Assembly: GCA_038323375.1 (NCBI GenBank)
Contig: JBBQGV010000012.1
Span: 1-64,000, forward strand
Direction: 5' to 3'
DNA from: JABWAJ01 sp038323375
GTDB lineage: Bacteria > Bacteroidota > Bacteroidia > Chitinophagales > Saprospiraceae
DNA: 64,000 nucleotides
Shown: in pieces, positions 46,415-54,852 of the stretch
How the letters are laid out: the number at the start of each line of letters is the position of its first letter
Position numbering within the stretch: the first letter of the stretch is position 1
Made by a program: the position numbers and the translations under genes
The notes under the pieces: generated by a model
Database searches by the model: none
What the model saw: only the letters and a program-made list of their open reading frames with translations
Told to the model about the DNA's origin: nothing

Positions 46415-49400
46415 ATGAGTACCAGCCTGACCATACCCTTTTACGCATTTAAACTGCATTTTAATGCAGGCAGCGTGCTGACGATGCCGATGAACGATCC
46501 GGAAGCATTGCGTTTGGGTCAACCTTTGCGGGTGGTGGCGGAACAGTACGCGGAGGCTCTGCAAAAAGCAGTGCTGAACAAAGGTCAGTTTCATATCCTG
46601 CTGGAAACCTACCGGAAAGGGGATTTTTTCAGGAACTTCCTGCACGTATCTTTTCCTAAAGCTGCGGACGGATTTAATTTTCCGGGGTTTGAACTCCAGT
46701 TTGAATACTATTTTAATGAACAGTCGGGCGGATTTTGGGGCATCGTGCCCGCTTTGGGCGTGGAAGGGTTTGGCAAAGACGCCGAAGCCCTGTTGAACAG
46801 CCTGCAGGAAACCATTCGCCTTGAGTTTTCGGCCAACCGCCGCCTGACCTATGTTCAAAACATCGTCTCCACCATTTGGTATAAGGCCATTGAATTGCAA
46901 CAGCACCCCATCCACCTGGAGTTTCCGCGTCCATCGGAGGTTGCGCGCACGCGGGAGCGGGAGGAAGCCTCTTTGCTCGAAAAAGTCGTAACACCACTCG
47001 ATATTCACCGCCAGCAAGTGTATGGGCGCCAGTCGGATTTAGAGCAATTGGCCCGGGCATTAAAAGGGCGGTTCAACCGCAATGTTTTGCTGGTTGGTCC
47101 TTCCGGCGTCGGGAAAACGGCTTTGGTTTGGGAAATGGCGCATCAGCACAAAAAATTCAAGATCAAAGGCCGCATTTTAGAAACGACGGCTTCGCTGCTG
47201 ATCAAGGAACTCATGACCGAAAACGCCAGCTGGGAATACAACCTGCCCTTGTTGTGCAAGGAGCTGGCGACTACCGAAGATTACCTGTTTGTACGCAATT
47301 TAGCCGAACTTTTTGAAGTCGGAAAATACGAAGGCAACGAAGTCAGCATCGCTGAATACCTGCTGCCTTTTATCAGTCGGGGCGAAATCAGCATGATCAC
47401 CGAATGCACGGAAGAAGAACTGTCGCTCATCGAATTAAAAAGCCCGACTTACCTGAGCCAGTTTCAACTCATCCGCCTCGAAGAGCCTTCGGAAGGAGAA
47501 CTGGAATTTATGGTGTTGGGCAAAATCAAAGAATTAGCCGCTTTGGAAAATATCGGGGTGGAGGAGGAAGCCATCCGGGAGGCCATTCGCCTGCACCGAC
47601 GGTTTGCACCCTATTCGGGTATGCCCGGCAAGCCCATCCGATTTCTCGAAGCTTTGTTGATGCGCGAAAAAGCAGCCCCCGCTGGGAAGACCATTGGCAG
47701 CCCGGAGGTCATGCAGCGGTTTTGCGAAGAAAGCGGAATGCCGCCCTTTATTGTGGATCCCGATATTCCGATGGATGGTAAAGCGGTGCTGACGCATTTC
47801 AATAACCAGGTTTTTGGACAGGAAGCGGCAGTAGCCGTGCTGGCCAACGTATTGACGGGGGTGAAAACCGCCCTTTCCAAAACGGGAAAACCCATTGCAT
47901 CGCTTTTGTTCGTCGGCCCCACCGGGGTTGGGAAAACGGAAGTAGCCAAAGTATTGGCCGCGTTCATGTTTGGCAGCCGCGATCGCATGGTGCGCTTTGA
48001 CATGAGCGAATTTTCCGATTACGGCGCTGTCAACAGGCTCATTGGCGGCGGGCCCGTCGCCGACGGTCAGCTCACCTCCGCAGTTCGGCGCGAGCCTTTC
48101 TGCGTGTTGCTTTTTGACGAAATAGAAAAAGCGGATGCCGGTTTCTTTGACCTGCTTTTGCAAATATTGGGCGAAGGCCGCCTCAGCGATGGCAACGGGC
48201 GGGTGGTCAATTTTTGCAGCGCCATCATCATCATGACCTCCAATATCGGAGCAGCGCGCTTTCAAATGGGACGGGTGCGGCTGCAACAGGGTGCCGAACA
48301 GGAAGAAGCCATCGCCCATTTTATGAATGTGGCCCAGCAACATTTTCGCCCGGAGTTGTTTAACCGCATTGACGAACTCATCCCGTTTTCACCGCTCGAC
48401 CAGTTGTCGGTGCGGTTTGTCGTAGAACGTGAAATCGCCCTGTTGAAACAACGCGAAGGCATCCGTTTCCGGCGCATGTCGCTGAAAATTGAAGAACCGG
48501 TATTGGATTTCCTTGCTAAAAAAGGCTATCACGAAAAATACGGTGCGCGGTATTTGCAGCGCACCATCCGCGAGCAATTGGTGCTGCCGCTTGCGCGCAA
48601 ACTAAACCAGGAAGATTTTGACGAGCGCCTCGACGTTTTGGTGGAATTAACAGAAGGCGCGCCGGCCATCCGGATCAAACGCGACCCGCTGGCATTGGAT
48701 CTCTTGCTCGAAGAATTGGAAAAAGCCAACTATGCCAACTATGGAGGTTCGCTGCGCCGGAGAATTCAGGGCATCCTCAGCGGATACTTGTTCAGCAGTT
48801 TTTCCAGCGAAATCCATACGTTGGAGCGTTTGGCCCAAAAAGAACAAAAAACTTTCTGGAAAGACCCCCAACAGGCAGCCCGGTATGCAGCTTTAATGGC
48901 GTTGGCAGACCGGGGCCATCAACTGAGCGAACAAATCGAATCCATCGAAATGACGCTGAGCATTGCTGTGTTGGGCATCGAACCTTACCAACCGGCCCTG
49001 CGGGAATCCATCGAAAAGTGGGAAACCGCTTTTTTTGACTGGAAAAAAGCGCTTTGCGAAGCGGGAAACCCCGATGGCAATCGCTGTTTCCTCCACATTT
49101 ATGGTGCCCAACCTTTGGAAGTATGCACGTTTTATCGCACCCTGTTTGAACAGCTTGGTTTTTATTTTAACGGCACCGCAATCTGGTTTCGCGACCGTTA
49201 CTATCAGGTAATGAAGGCGGAAGCAGATGCTTCAAAAACGGCCAAAGATCCTTTTTTCAGGACGTTGTGCGCACCAAATTCGCACGAAGCGCCTGAACCG
49301 GAAGAAAAAGGCGATGTGTTGTTCGGCATGGTTTTTAAAGTGGAAGGCCCCTGCGCCGGGTTGATCTTAGAACCGGAAGAAGGTTTGCAACGTTGGAGAA

Positions 49401-49645
49401 ACAAAGAAGGCAAGGATCAGCACTATATGATCAAAGTGGCCAAAGAACCCTTAGTGACCCCCATGAAGATTCACCGTCAGGATTACTATACCCATGAGGC
49501 GCCCCGGCGGATCCTGACTTTGAATTCGATTAAAGACACCATTTATCAAATCAACCGCGAATACCAGCGGGAGGAATGGAAACTGCTGTTGTACAAATCT
49601 TTGGAAGTTCAATTTAAAATTCGTTTAGATGATGAAGTTACCTGA
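46415..49645 (+). CDS. ClpA/ClpB-like double AAA+ ATPase with degenerate first site and unusual C-terminal extension
   Basis: This protein has 1,076 residues. The N-terminal about 200 residues are not a Clp N-domain. D1 has Walker A 228-235 (GPSGVGKT), but the expected Walker B acidic pair is replaced: LFVRNLAEL at about 291-299 where ClpB has LFIDELH. D2 has Walker A from 501 (GPTGVGKTEVAK) and an intact Walker B (VLLFDEIEKA), then GRLSDGNGRVVNF and a C-terminal ClpB D2-small-like domain (YHEKYGARYLQRTIREQLV) to about 755. No coiled-coil M domain is seen between D1 and D2. Residues 755-1076 are an extension of unknown fold. ATP-driven remodelling is likely; the partner is unknown. The next gene overlaps its 3' end by 17 nt. 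Confidence 0.85.
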   Translation: MSTSLTIPFYAFKLHFNAGSVLTMPMNDPEALRLGQPLRVVAEQYAEALQKAVLNKGQFHILLETYRKGDFFRNFLHVSFPKAADGFNFPGFELQFEYYFNEQSGGFWGIVPALGVEGFGKDAEALLNSLQETIRLEFSANRRLTYVQNIVSTIWYKAIELQQHPIHLEFPRPSEVARTREREEASLLEKVVTPLDIHRQQVYGRQSDLEQLARALKGRFNRNVLLVGPSGVGKTALVWEMAHQHKKFKIKGRILETTASLLIKELMTENASWEYNLPLLCKELATTEDYLFVRNLAELFEVGKYEGNEVSIAEYLLPFISRGEISMITECTEEELSLIELKSPTYLSQFQLIRLEEPSEGELEFMVLGKIKELAALENIGVEEEAIREAIRLHRRFAPYSGMPGKPIRFLEALLMREKAAPAGKTIGSPEVMQRFCEESGMPPFIVDPDIPMDGKAVLTHFNNQVFGQEAAVAVLANVLTGVKTALSKTGKPIASLLFVGPTGVGKTEVAKVLAAFMFGSRDRMVRFDMSEFSDYGAVNRLIGGGPVADGQLTSAVRREPFCVLLFDEIEKADAGFFDLLLQILGEGRLSDGNGRVVNFCSAIIIMTSNIGAARFQMGRVRLQQGAEQEEAIAHFMNVAQQHFRPELFNRIDELIPFSPLDQLSVRFVVEREIALLKQREGIRFRRMSLKIEEPVLDFLAKKGYHEKYGARYLQRTIREQLVLPLARKLNQEDFDERLDVLVELTEGAPAIRIKRDPLALDLLLEELEKANYANYGGSLRRRIQGILSGYLFSSFSSEIHTLERLAQKEQKTFWKDPQQAARYAALMALADRGHQLSEQIESIEMTLSIAVLGIEPYQPALRESIEKWETAFFDWKKALCEAGNPDGNRCFLHIYGAQPLEVCTFYRTLFEQLGFYFNGTAIWFRDRYYQVMKAEADASKTAKDPFFRTLCAPNSHEAPEPEEKGDVLFGMVFKVEGPCAGLILEPEEGLQRWRNKEGKDQHYMIKVAKEPLVTPMKIHRQDYYTHEAPRRILTLNSIKDTIYQINREYQREEWKLLLYKSLEVQFKIRLDDEVT

Positions 49646-51068
49646 AATCACTCGCTTATCGCTTCTGGTTCTATTCAGCTTAGCTGCCATAGGTTCGTTG
49701 TTCGCCCAACCGGCTACACCCACGCCTGCTCCTGAATTACCTGGTTTTTATTGGGTTACGTTCAAAGACAAAGCCGGTACGCCTTTCTCTGTTAAAAAGC
49801 CGGAAGCTTTTTTGTCGCAAAAAGCCTTAGATCGCAGGAAAAAAACAGATACGCCCGTTACGGCGCAAGACCTGCCGGTGAACCCCAAATACGTCGCCCA
49901 GTTACAAAATAGGGGTGCCGGGATTCAGTACACTTCCCGCTGGTTTAATGCGGCAACGGTGACTGCAACGAAGGATGTGGTCAAACAATTGGAAAAGCTG
50001 CCCAGTGTGGCTTCGGTGACTTTTGTTGGCAAAGCGCCGGTAGCCAGCGTCTGGAAAACCAAAGCGCCCGAAGGCACGTTTGACGCCGCGCGCAAAGCGG
50101 TTTCCATTGACAGCCTGTATTACGGCTACGCCGACCAGCAAATCAAACAAATGAATGGCCATAGCCTGCACGCCCTGGGCTACCGCGGCACGGGCATTAC
50201 GGTAGCGGTGTTGGACGGCGGTTTCACCAGTGCCGACAAACACTATGTTTTTGACAGCCTGCGCATGAAAAATCTGTTGATTCCTGCCCGTGATTTTGTG
50301 GACAACGACTGGCAGGTTTGCGAATCGAGTTCGCACGGCATGCAGGTGCTTTCGGTAATGGGGGGCAACCAACCCGGTGTTTTGGTGGGTGGAGCGCCAA
50401 ACGCGGCCTATGTGCTGGTGAAAACGGAAGATGTCCGCTCGGAATACCGGGTGGAAGAGTACAACTGGATTGCAGGCCTGGAATACGCCGACAGCCTCGG
50501 CGCGGACATCGTCAACTCCTCCCTGGGGTATACGACCTTCAGCGACAAAACAATGGATTATCAATACAGCAGCCTCAACGGCACTTCCGACGCCAGCAAG
50601 GCTGCGGAATTAGCCACCGCCCGTGGCATGATCGTGGTGAACAGCGCTGGCAATGAAGGTGATTCCGATTGGAAATACGTAGGCGTGCCGGCTGACTCCA
50701 AAGGCGCATTTTCGATTGGCGCGGTTGACAGCAAGGGCGTAAAAGCAGGCTTCAGCTCCTTTGGTCCCACCGCCGACGGCAGGATCAAACCGGATGTTTG
50801 CGCAGCGGGCTCGCGTGTGATGGCTGCCAGCGCTTCGTCCAACCAGCTTCGTCCTGCCAGTGGTACTTCTCTGTCTGCGCCGCTGGTTTCCGGGATGATT
50901 GCGGCTTTGTGGAGTGCTTTTCCTGAAAAAACCAATATCGAAATCATGGACGCGGTGCGGAAAAGCGGCAGTCAGGCGTATGCGCCCGACAATGAACTGG
51001 GCTATGGCATCCCCGATTTTCTTCGGGCTTTTGAGTTGTTGAAAGGAAAATTGCAGGAGAAGCCGTGA
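49629..51068 (+). CDS. Secreted subtilisin-like serine protease (S8)
   Basis: This 479-residue protein has a signal peptide ending SLFAQ at about 26. A propeptide-like region (FYWVTFKDKAGTPFSVKKPE ... LEKLPSVASVTFVGKAP) is followed by the S8 domain with Asp (ITVAVLDGGF), His (ESSSHGMQVLSVMGG), the oxyanion Asn (VNSAGNEGDS) and Ser (ASGTSLSAPLVSGMIAALW). It lacks a T9SS sorting domain. The start overlaps the end of the ATPase gene, so they are co-transcribed, although the protease is exported and the ATPase is not. Confidence 0.9.
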   Translation: MMKLPEITRLSLLVLFSLAAIGSLFAQPATPTPAPELPGFYWVTFKDKAGTPFSVKKPEAFLSQKALDRRKKTDTPVTAQDLPVNPKYVAQLQNRGAGIQYTSRWFNAATVTATKDVVKQLEKLPSVASVTFVGKAPVASVWKTKAPEGTFDAARKAVSIDSLYYGYADQQIKQMNGHSLHALGYRGTGITVAVLDGGFTSADKHYVFDSLRMKNLLIPARDFVDNDWQVCESSSHGMQVLSVMGGNQPGVLVGGAPNAAYVLVKTEDVRSEYRVEEYNWIAGLEYADSLGADIVNSSLGYTTFSDKTMDYQYSSLNGTSDASKAAELATARGMIVVNSAGNEGDSDWKYVGVPADSKGAFSIGAVDSKGVKAGFSSFGPTADGRIKPDVCAAGSRVMAASASSNQLRPASGTSLSAPLVSGMIAALWSAFPEKTNIEIMDAVRKSGSQAYAPDNELGYGIPDFLRAFELLKGKLQEKP

Positions 51069-51084
51069 ATTTGAGATACCTCCT

Positions 51085-51092
51085 TATTTTTG
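51085..51092 (+). promoter_or_regulatory. Candidate -7 box for ald
   Basis: TATTTTTG fits TAnnTTTG and lies 43 nt before the ald start. No good -33 box was seen at the usual spacing. Confidence 0.3.
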
Positions 51093-51134
51093 CGCGGCGA
51101 AAACATTTCCTAAACGAATAAAACGACTCAAGAC

Positions 51135-52247
51135 ATGATTATTGGAGTTCCAAAAGAGATTAAAAACAACGAAAACCGCGTTGCCCTGACGCCCGCAGGG
51201 GCGCTGGAACTGAGTAAGCGCGGACATGCGGTGTACGTGCAGGCGACAGCAGGCGTAAGCAGCGGTTTTTCGGATGACGAATATGTCAGTGCTGGCGCAA
51301 AAATTCTCCCCGAGATAGAAGATGTTTACGGCATTGCCGAAATGATCATCAAAGTGAAAGAACCCATTGAGCAGGAGTACCCGCTCATCCAGCCGGATCA
51401 ATTGCTGTTCACGTATTTTCACTTTGCTTCTTACGAACCACTGACCCGCGCCATGATTGCGAGCGACGCAATTTGTCTCGCTTACGAAACGGTCGAATTG
51501 CCGGATCGCTCTTTGCCGTTGCTGGTGCCAATGTCTGAAGTAGCGGGTCGCATGGCCGTCCAGGAAGGCGCTAAATATTTGGAAAAACCGGCAAAAGGCC
51601 GTGGTGTATTGCTCGGCGGCGTACCGGGTGTACCTCCGGGTCGCGTATTGGTGCTTGGTGGCGGCATCGTGGGTATGCAAGCGGCTAAAATGGCAGCTGG
51701 TTTGGGTGCCCAGGTGACCATCCTCGATGTGAGCCTGCCGCGTTTGCGGTACTTGGCCGACGTTATGCCGGCCAATGTGAGAACCATCTATTCCAACGAA
51801 TACAACATCCGCCAATTGGTGCGCGACCACGACCTGATCGTTGGCGCCATCCTGATTCCGGGCGCCAAAGCGCCAAAACTTATCACGCGCGACATGCTCA
51901 AAACCATGCAACCAGGCACGGTCTTAGTTGATGTTGCCGTGGATCAGGGCGGCTGCTTCGAAACGACCAGACCAACTACACACGAGGATCCAACCTATAT
52001 CATTGACGATGTGGTGCACTACTGTGTGGCCAATATGCCGGGCGCAGTGCCCTATACTTCCACCATTGCCCTGACGAATGCCACTTTGCCTTATGCCATC
52101 CAATTGGCAGAAAAAGGCTGGAAAAAGGCTTGCGCCGACAACCAGGCTCTTCAGCTTGGATTGAATGTGGTGAATGGGAAAGTGGTGTATAAAGGCGTCT
52201 CCGATGCATTCGGTTTGCCCTACCATGAGGTGACCGACGTCCTGTAG
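51135..52247 (+). CDS. ald: Alanine dehydrogenase
   Basis: This 370-residue cytoplasmic enzyme converts L-alanine and NAD+ to pyruvate, ammonium and NADH, or the reverse. The sequence starts MIIGVPKEIKNNENRVALTP and has IIKVKEPIEQEY, LLFTYFHFASYEPLT, the NAD-binding VLGGGIVGMQAAKMAAGLGA and VDVAVDQGGCFETTRPTTH. Length is exactly that of the family. Supplying pyruvate, it fits with pyruvate carboxylase and PEP carboxykinase in this window. Two hairpins follow the stop. Confidence 0.96.
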   Translation: MIIGVPKEIKNNENRVALTPAGALELSKRGHAVYVQATAGVSSGFSDDEYVSAGAKILPEIEDVYGIAEMIIKVKEPIEQEYPLIQPDQLLFTYFHFASYEPLTRAMIASDAICLAYETVELPDRSLPLLVPMSEVAGRMAVQEGAKYLEKPAKGRGVLLGGVPGVPPGRVLVLGGGIVGMQAAKMAAGLGAQVTILDVSLPRLRYLADVMPANVRTIYSNEYNIRQLVRDHDLIVGAILIPGAKAPKLITRDMLKTMQPGTVLVDVAVDQGGCFETTRPTTHEDPTYIIDDVVHYCVANMPGAVPYTSTIALTNATLPYAIQLAEKGWKKACADNQALQLGLNVVNGKVVYKGVSDAFGLPYHEVTDVL

Positions 52248-52318
52248 CCGTCGGTCGTGACCGACGGTATTACGTAAAGCAAAAAAATAGCGGGCAGGAA
52301 TGTATGTTCCTGCCCGCT
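52248..52318. terminator. Two hairpins after ald
   Basis: First, CCGTCGGTC (52248-52256) pairs with GACCGACGG (52259-52267). Second, AGCGGGCAGGAA (52289-52300) pairs perfectly with TTCCTGCCCGCT (52307-52318), with an A-run before and TTGGTTGTT after it. Together they very probably end the ald transcript. Confidence 0.7.
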
Positions 52319-52743
52319 TGGTTGTTCATGGTTATCAAACAACAGCCCGCACCACTTCGCAGATTTCCTGCGGAAATGACAAGCCGACAGTGAGCCGTAT
52401 CCCTCAACGGCACAACACGCATTCCAAAATCAAGGTCGCCAACCCGTTGTGATCGTTATGCCGTTGTGTGAAATCAAAAATTTGCTGTGCAGATGCCATG
52501 GAGTTGACAGCCGCCTTAGCGCCCTTTGCGAAACCTTTGCGTACTTAGCGGGAAAAGGAATCCCGCAAAGCGCGCGAAGGACACGCAAAGTCCGCAAAGC
52601 GAGACGCCGCCTTATCTTTCAACAGATCCAGAGATCATCCTCAAAAATCAGAAAGAGCAATGTTATGTGGATATAGGAGCATTTGGAAATCCCACTAAAA
52701 CCCCGTATTTTCACAGCAATCAATGAACCAAAATTATGCACCC
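52319..52743. other. Intergenic region with repeat copy and decayed sequence
   Basis: No gene is seen. It holds one copy of a 37-bp repeat (52437-52473), an imperfect partial inverted copy near 52404-52418, and a stretch of CGCAAAG/CTTTGCG units near 52510-52610. Confidence 0.45.
52437..52473 (+). repeat. 37-bp direct repeat, left copy, flanking the RHH-like gene
   Basis: CGCCAACCCGTTGTGATCGT and the following TATGCCGTTGTGTGAAA match 53153-53189 with two differences. The pair brackets the gene at 52744-53145 in direct orientation. Confidence 0.7.
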
Positions 52744-53145
52744 ATGAAAATTGTCCTGGAATTACCGGAAGCTTTAGAGCGCCAACTCCGTGAAGAAGCT
52801 GCCCGACACGGCTTGAGCTTAAATCATTATATCGTTGATCGTTTGACAGACAAAAGCGCCGACCAAAAAAATGTTCCTTTGACAGAAGACGCATTGCTTC
52901 AAAAAATAAACCTTGGAATTGAAGAAGAGGAATGGAACCGGTTTCATGCCTTAGTGGCGCTTCGCAAATCTGCCCGGATCAACGAAGCAGCGCAACAAGA
53001 ATTAACTGCCGTTACCGAAAAAATTGAAGCTGCTCATGCGGAGCGGTTACCTTATTTAGTAGAACTTGCCTTTATGCGGAATGTTACTTTGTCCCAACTG
53101 ATGAAGGATTTGGGGTTGAATGCGCCATTGCATATTGATGACTAA
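52744..53145 (+). CDS. RHH-like putative DNA-binding / antitoxin-type protein
   Basis: This protein has 133 residues from ATG 52744; an ATG at 52723 adds seven. The N-terminus MKIVLELPEALERQLREEAA followed by RHGLSLNHYIVDRL resembles the ribbon-helix-helix proteins used as antitoxins. The helical C-terminal part (IEEEEWNRFHALVALRKSAR, ALTAVTEKIEAAHAERLPYL-type) resembles a family often placed before HNH or PIN genes. No such partner follows here, so it is an orphan. It is flanked by direct repeats, hinting at movement as a unit or loss of the partner. Confidence 0.65.
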   Translation: MKIVLELPEALERQLREEAARHGLSLNHYIVDRLTDKSADQKNVPLTEDALLQKINLGIEEEEWNRFHALVALRKSARINEAAQQELTAVTEKIEAAHAERLPYLVELAFMRNVTLSQLMKDLGLNAPLHIDD

Positions 53146-53152
53146 GTAAGAA

Positions 53153-53189
53153 CGCCAACTCGTTGTGATCGTTGTGCCGTTGTGTGAAA
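53153..53189 (+). repeat. 37-bp direct repeat, right copy
   Basis: CGCCAACTCGTTGTGATCGT and the following TGTGCCGTTGTGTGAAA match the left copy at 52437-52473. It starts 7 nt after the RHH-like gene stop. Confidence 0.7.
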
Positions 53190-53274
53190 CCCCAAAAAAC
53201 GCCGTGCGAAAAAAAAACGTTATACACTTCCATTTTACACATACAGGTACGACCTTTCTGCAAAACCCATACTC

Positions 53275-53913
53275 ATGTCCGATTTTTACCTCAAACTCCG
53301 CTACCGCGGCCGCCTGCGAAATCCGGAAAACGTGGAATTGCTCGCAAATGAAGTAGAAGACATTTGCCGCTCCCGCAACTGGAAATACCACCGTTGGGAG
53401 GAAGACTGGTCGAAACCTGCTTCGGTGAAAGTCCACTTTGACGCGGGTGTGCTCGCTACCGAAGGCCATGCTCCTCTGCGGGGCATCACCTTTAACCCGC
53501 ACCCGGAATGCGAAACCGTCTGGCTCACTTTCACACCGGATGGCCTTTTGCAAACACTTTTCACCCTGAACGACCCTACCTGGACCGCCGATGACGCGAC
53601 CTACCCGTGGTCGCGGGTAAAAACGGGGTTTGATGGCGCTGTTACCCACCGCGCCATCTGCCAGTTATTTTTTTACTTAGAGGGAAAGTATTTTGTTGAT
53701 TTCGATTGTCTGGACGAGTCGGGTTATTGGAAACACCGCGATGATAAACGGCTGGAAGCTTTTATGGCCTCCACGATAGAGGGCCATAACCGATTGCAAT
53801 CGGAACTGGAAGCGCTGGAGGCAGATGAGTCGCTCGATCCTTCGGTGAAGCATAAAATCTTTTATGATTTGATGCGGGAATATGGGGAACGCTACAAACC
53901 TGATCGGGGATAG
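53275..53913 (+). CDS. Conserved-looking hypothetical cytoplasmic protein
   Basis: This 212-residue protein has no signal peptide. It begins MSDFYLKLRYRGRLRNPENV and continues with LANEVEDICRSRNWKYHRWE, GITFNPHPECETVWLTFTPDG, YPWSRVKTGFDGAVTHRAIC and QLFFYLEGKYFVDFDCLDES. The pattern suggests an alpha/beta domain, and the C-terminus is helical and charged. No family was recognised. It is a single gene followed by a palindrome. Confidence 0.7.
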   Translation: MSDFYLKLRYRGRLRNPENVELLANEVEDICRSRNWKYHRWEEDWSKPASVKVHFDAGVLATEGHAPLRGITFNPHPECETVWLTFTPDGLLQTLFTLNDPTWTADDATYPWSRVKTGFDGAVTHRAICQLFFYLEGKYFVDFDCLDESGYWKHRDDKRLEAFMASTIEGHNRLQSELEALEADESLDPSVKHKIFYDLMREYGERYKPDRG

Positions 53914-53993
53914 GCGGGCTAAAGCCCGCGAAACAAAGTGCTGACTAAGCGTAGAGCGTGCGCTGCTTCGTTTCGCGGGGGGCTTTAGTCCGC
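53914..53993. repeat. Imperfect palindrome (GCGGGCTAAAGCCCGCGAAAC type)
   Basis: GCGGGCTAAAGCCCGCGAAA at 53914-53933 (extending to 53938) pairs with 53966-53993, which reads CTTCGTTTCGCGG then GGGGCTTTAGTCCGC. It lies between convergent genes and could stop transcription from both. Repeats of this type are common between Bacteroidota genes. Confidence 0.6.
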
Positions 53994-54067
53994 TTCCTGT
54001 AGCTTCCTGCTTATCCTACGGCTATCCCGTTGCGCGGGACAAGTTGTGCTAAACAGTTGCCTTTTTT

Positions 54068-54535
54068 CTAATCATACGCATACAAACTCGCTGCAACGTC
54101 TACTGCCTGGTTCTCATAACCATCCGCATAAACAATGACGACGAGCAGGTTGGTACTGCTTCTGGCATCCAGCACGGCTATGACCACAGCGTTGACGCCG
54201 TCCTTTCTGCCTTTGACGTAATAGCCGGTGAAATCATCCACTTCAAGGGCTTCTGCTTCCTCGATCACGTCATATTCTAAGCCTTTTGCCATTTCCACAA
54301 CGGCTTCTGCGAGGTCGTCGTCCTTGACGGCTTCGTCCTGTATCGGTACAATGCTCAAAAACAGGTTGTCGTTGCTGGCAGTAAATTCTTCTGCATTATT
54401 GGTTTCCGCGACGAAGTTACTCGGCACCTTAAACCCAACTCCGTGGGTATCCCACTGCATATCCGTCATTTGGGCTGATAAATTCGTCGCAGCGAAACCC
54501 AGGATCGCTACTGTTGTCAAAAAAAGAAGTCTCAT
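54068..54535 (-). CDS. Small secreted hypothetical protein
   Basis: This 155-residue protein has a signal peptide (MRLLFLTTVAILGFAATNLS ending AQ). The mature part resembles a small alpha/beta domain of the type used for lipid- or membrane-related accessory proteins (VGFKVPSNFVAETNNAEEF, DDLAEAVVEMAKGLEYDV, LVVIVYADGYENQAVDVAAS), but no family is certain. There are no Cys. It lies alone between two palindromic elements. Confidence 0.65.
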   Translation of the reverse strand: MRLLFLTTVAILGFAATNLSAQMTDMQWDTHGVGFKVPSNFVAETNNAEEFTASNDNLFLSIVPIQDEAVKDDDLAEAVVEMAKGLEYDVIEEAEALEVDDFTGYYVKGRKDGVNAVVIAVLDARSSTNLLVVIVYADGYENQAVDVAASLYAYD

Positions 54536-54581
54536 AGAAATGAAATTTAGGTTATTGTGAATAAGATGTTCCTGATTATTT

Positions 54582-54748
54582 AGTGTCCGTCCATTTGGTT
54601 CCCTGTCTCGGCTTTAGCGCTCGGGCGCAAGGTGTGCGAAGACCCTAAAAACGGGAGTCCCGCTCGGCAGGATGACCGTTTTTGGGGTCAAGCATAACGC
54701 AGCTATTGAGCGCTAAAGAACAGACACTGGACTAAATGGACAGACACT
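54582..54748 (-). repeat. Palindromic repeat element A, copy 3 (inverted orientation, fullest copy)
   Basis: The outer ends AGTGTCCGTCCATTT (54582-54596) and AAATGGACAGACACT (54734-54748) are inverted repeats with one mismatch. The inner stem GACCCTAAAAACGG (54641-54654) pairs with CCGTTTTTGGGGTC (54676-54689). Inner CAGACACT is at 54721-54728. TA follows both outer GTGTC ends. It lies upstream of pckG. Confidence 0.75.
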
Positions 54749-54785
54749 ATTTAGAGCAGATATAATGAAAAGCAGGTTGCTGTTT

Positions 54786-54814
54786 TTTGAGCATGAAAGG
54801 TAGTGTTATTTTTT
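54786..54814 (+). promoter_or_regulatory. Candidate promoter for the PEP carboxykinase gene
   Basis: TTTG at 54786-54789 and TATTTTTT at 54807-54814 with a 17-nt spacer approximate the Bacteroidota TTG-N19-21-TAnnTTTG promoter. It lies between element A copy 3 and the start codon at 54853. Confidence 0.35.
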
Positions 54815-54852
54815 AGAATCGTTTATCTTCACGCTACCAAACTTAATTAAAT

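Noticed and set aside
49000..49600. Resemblance of the ATPase C-terminal extension to a peptide-release-factor domain
   Set aside because: Only a weak local likeness (GPCAGLILEPEEGLQRW); no GGQ motif and no reliable alignment by eye.
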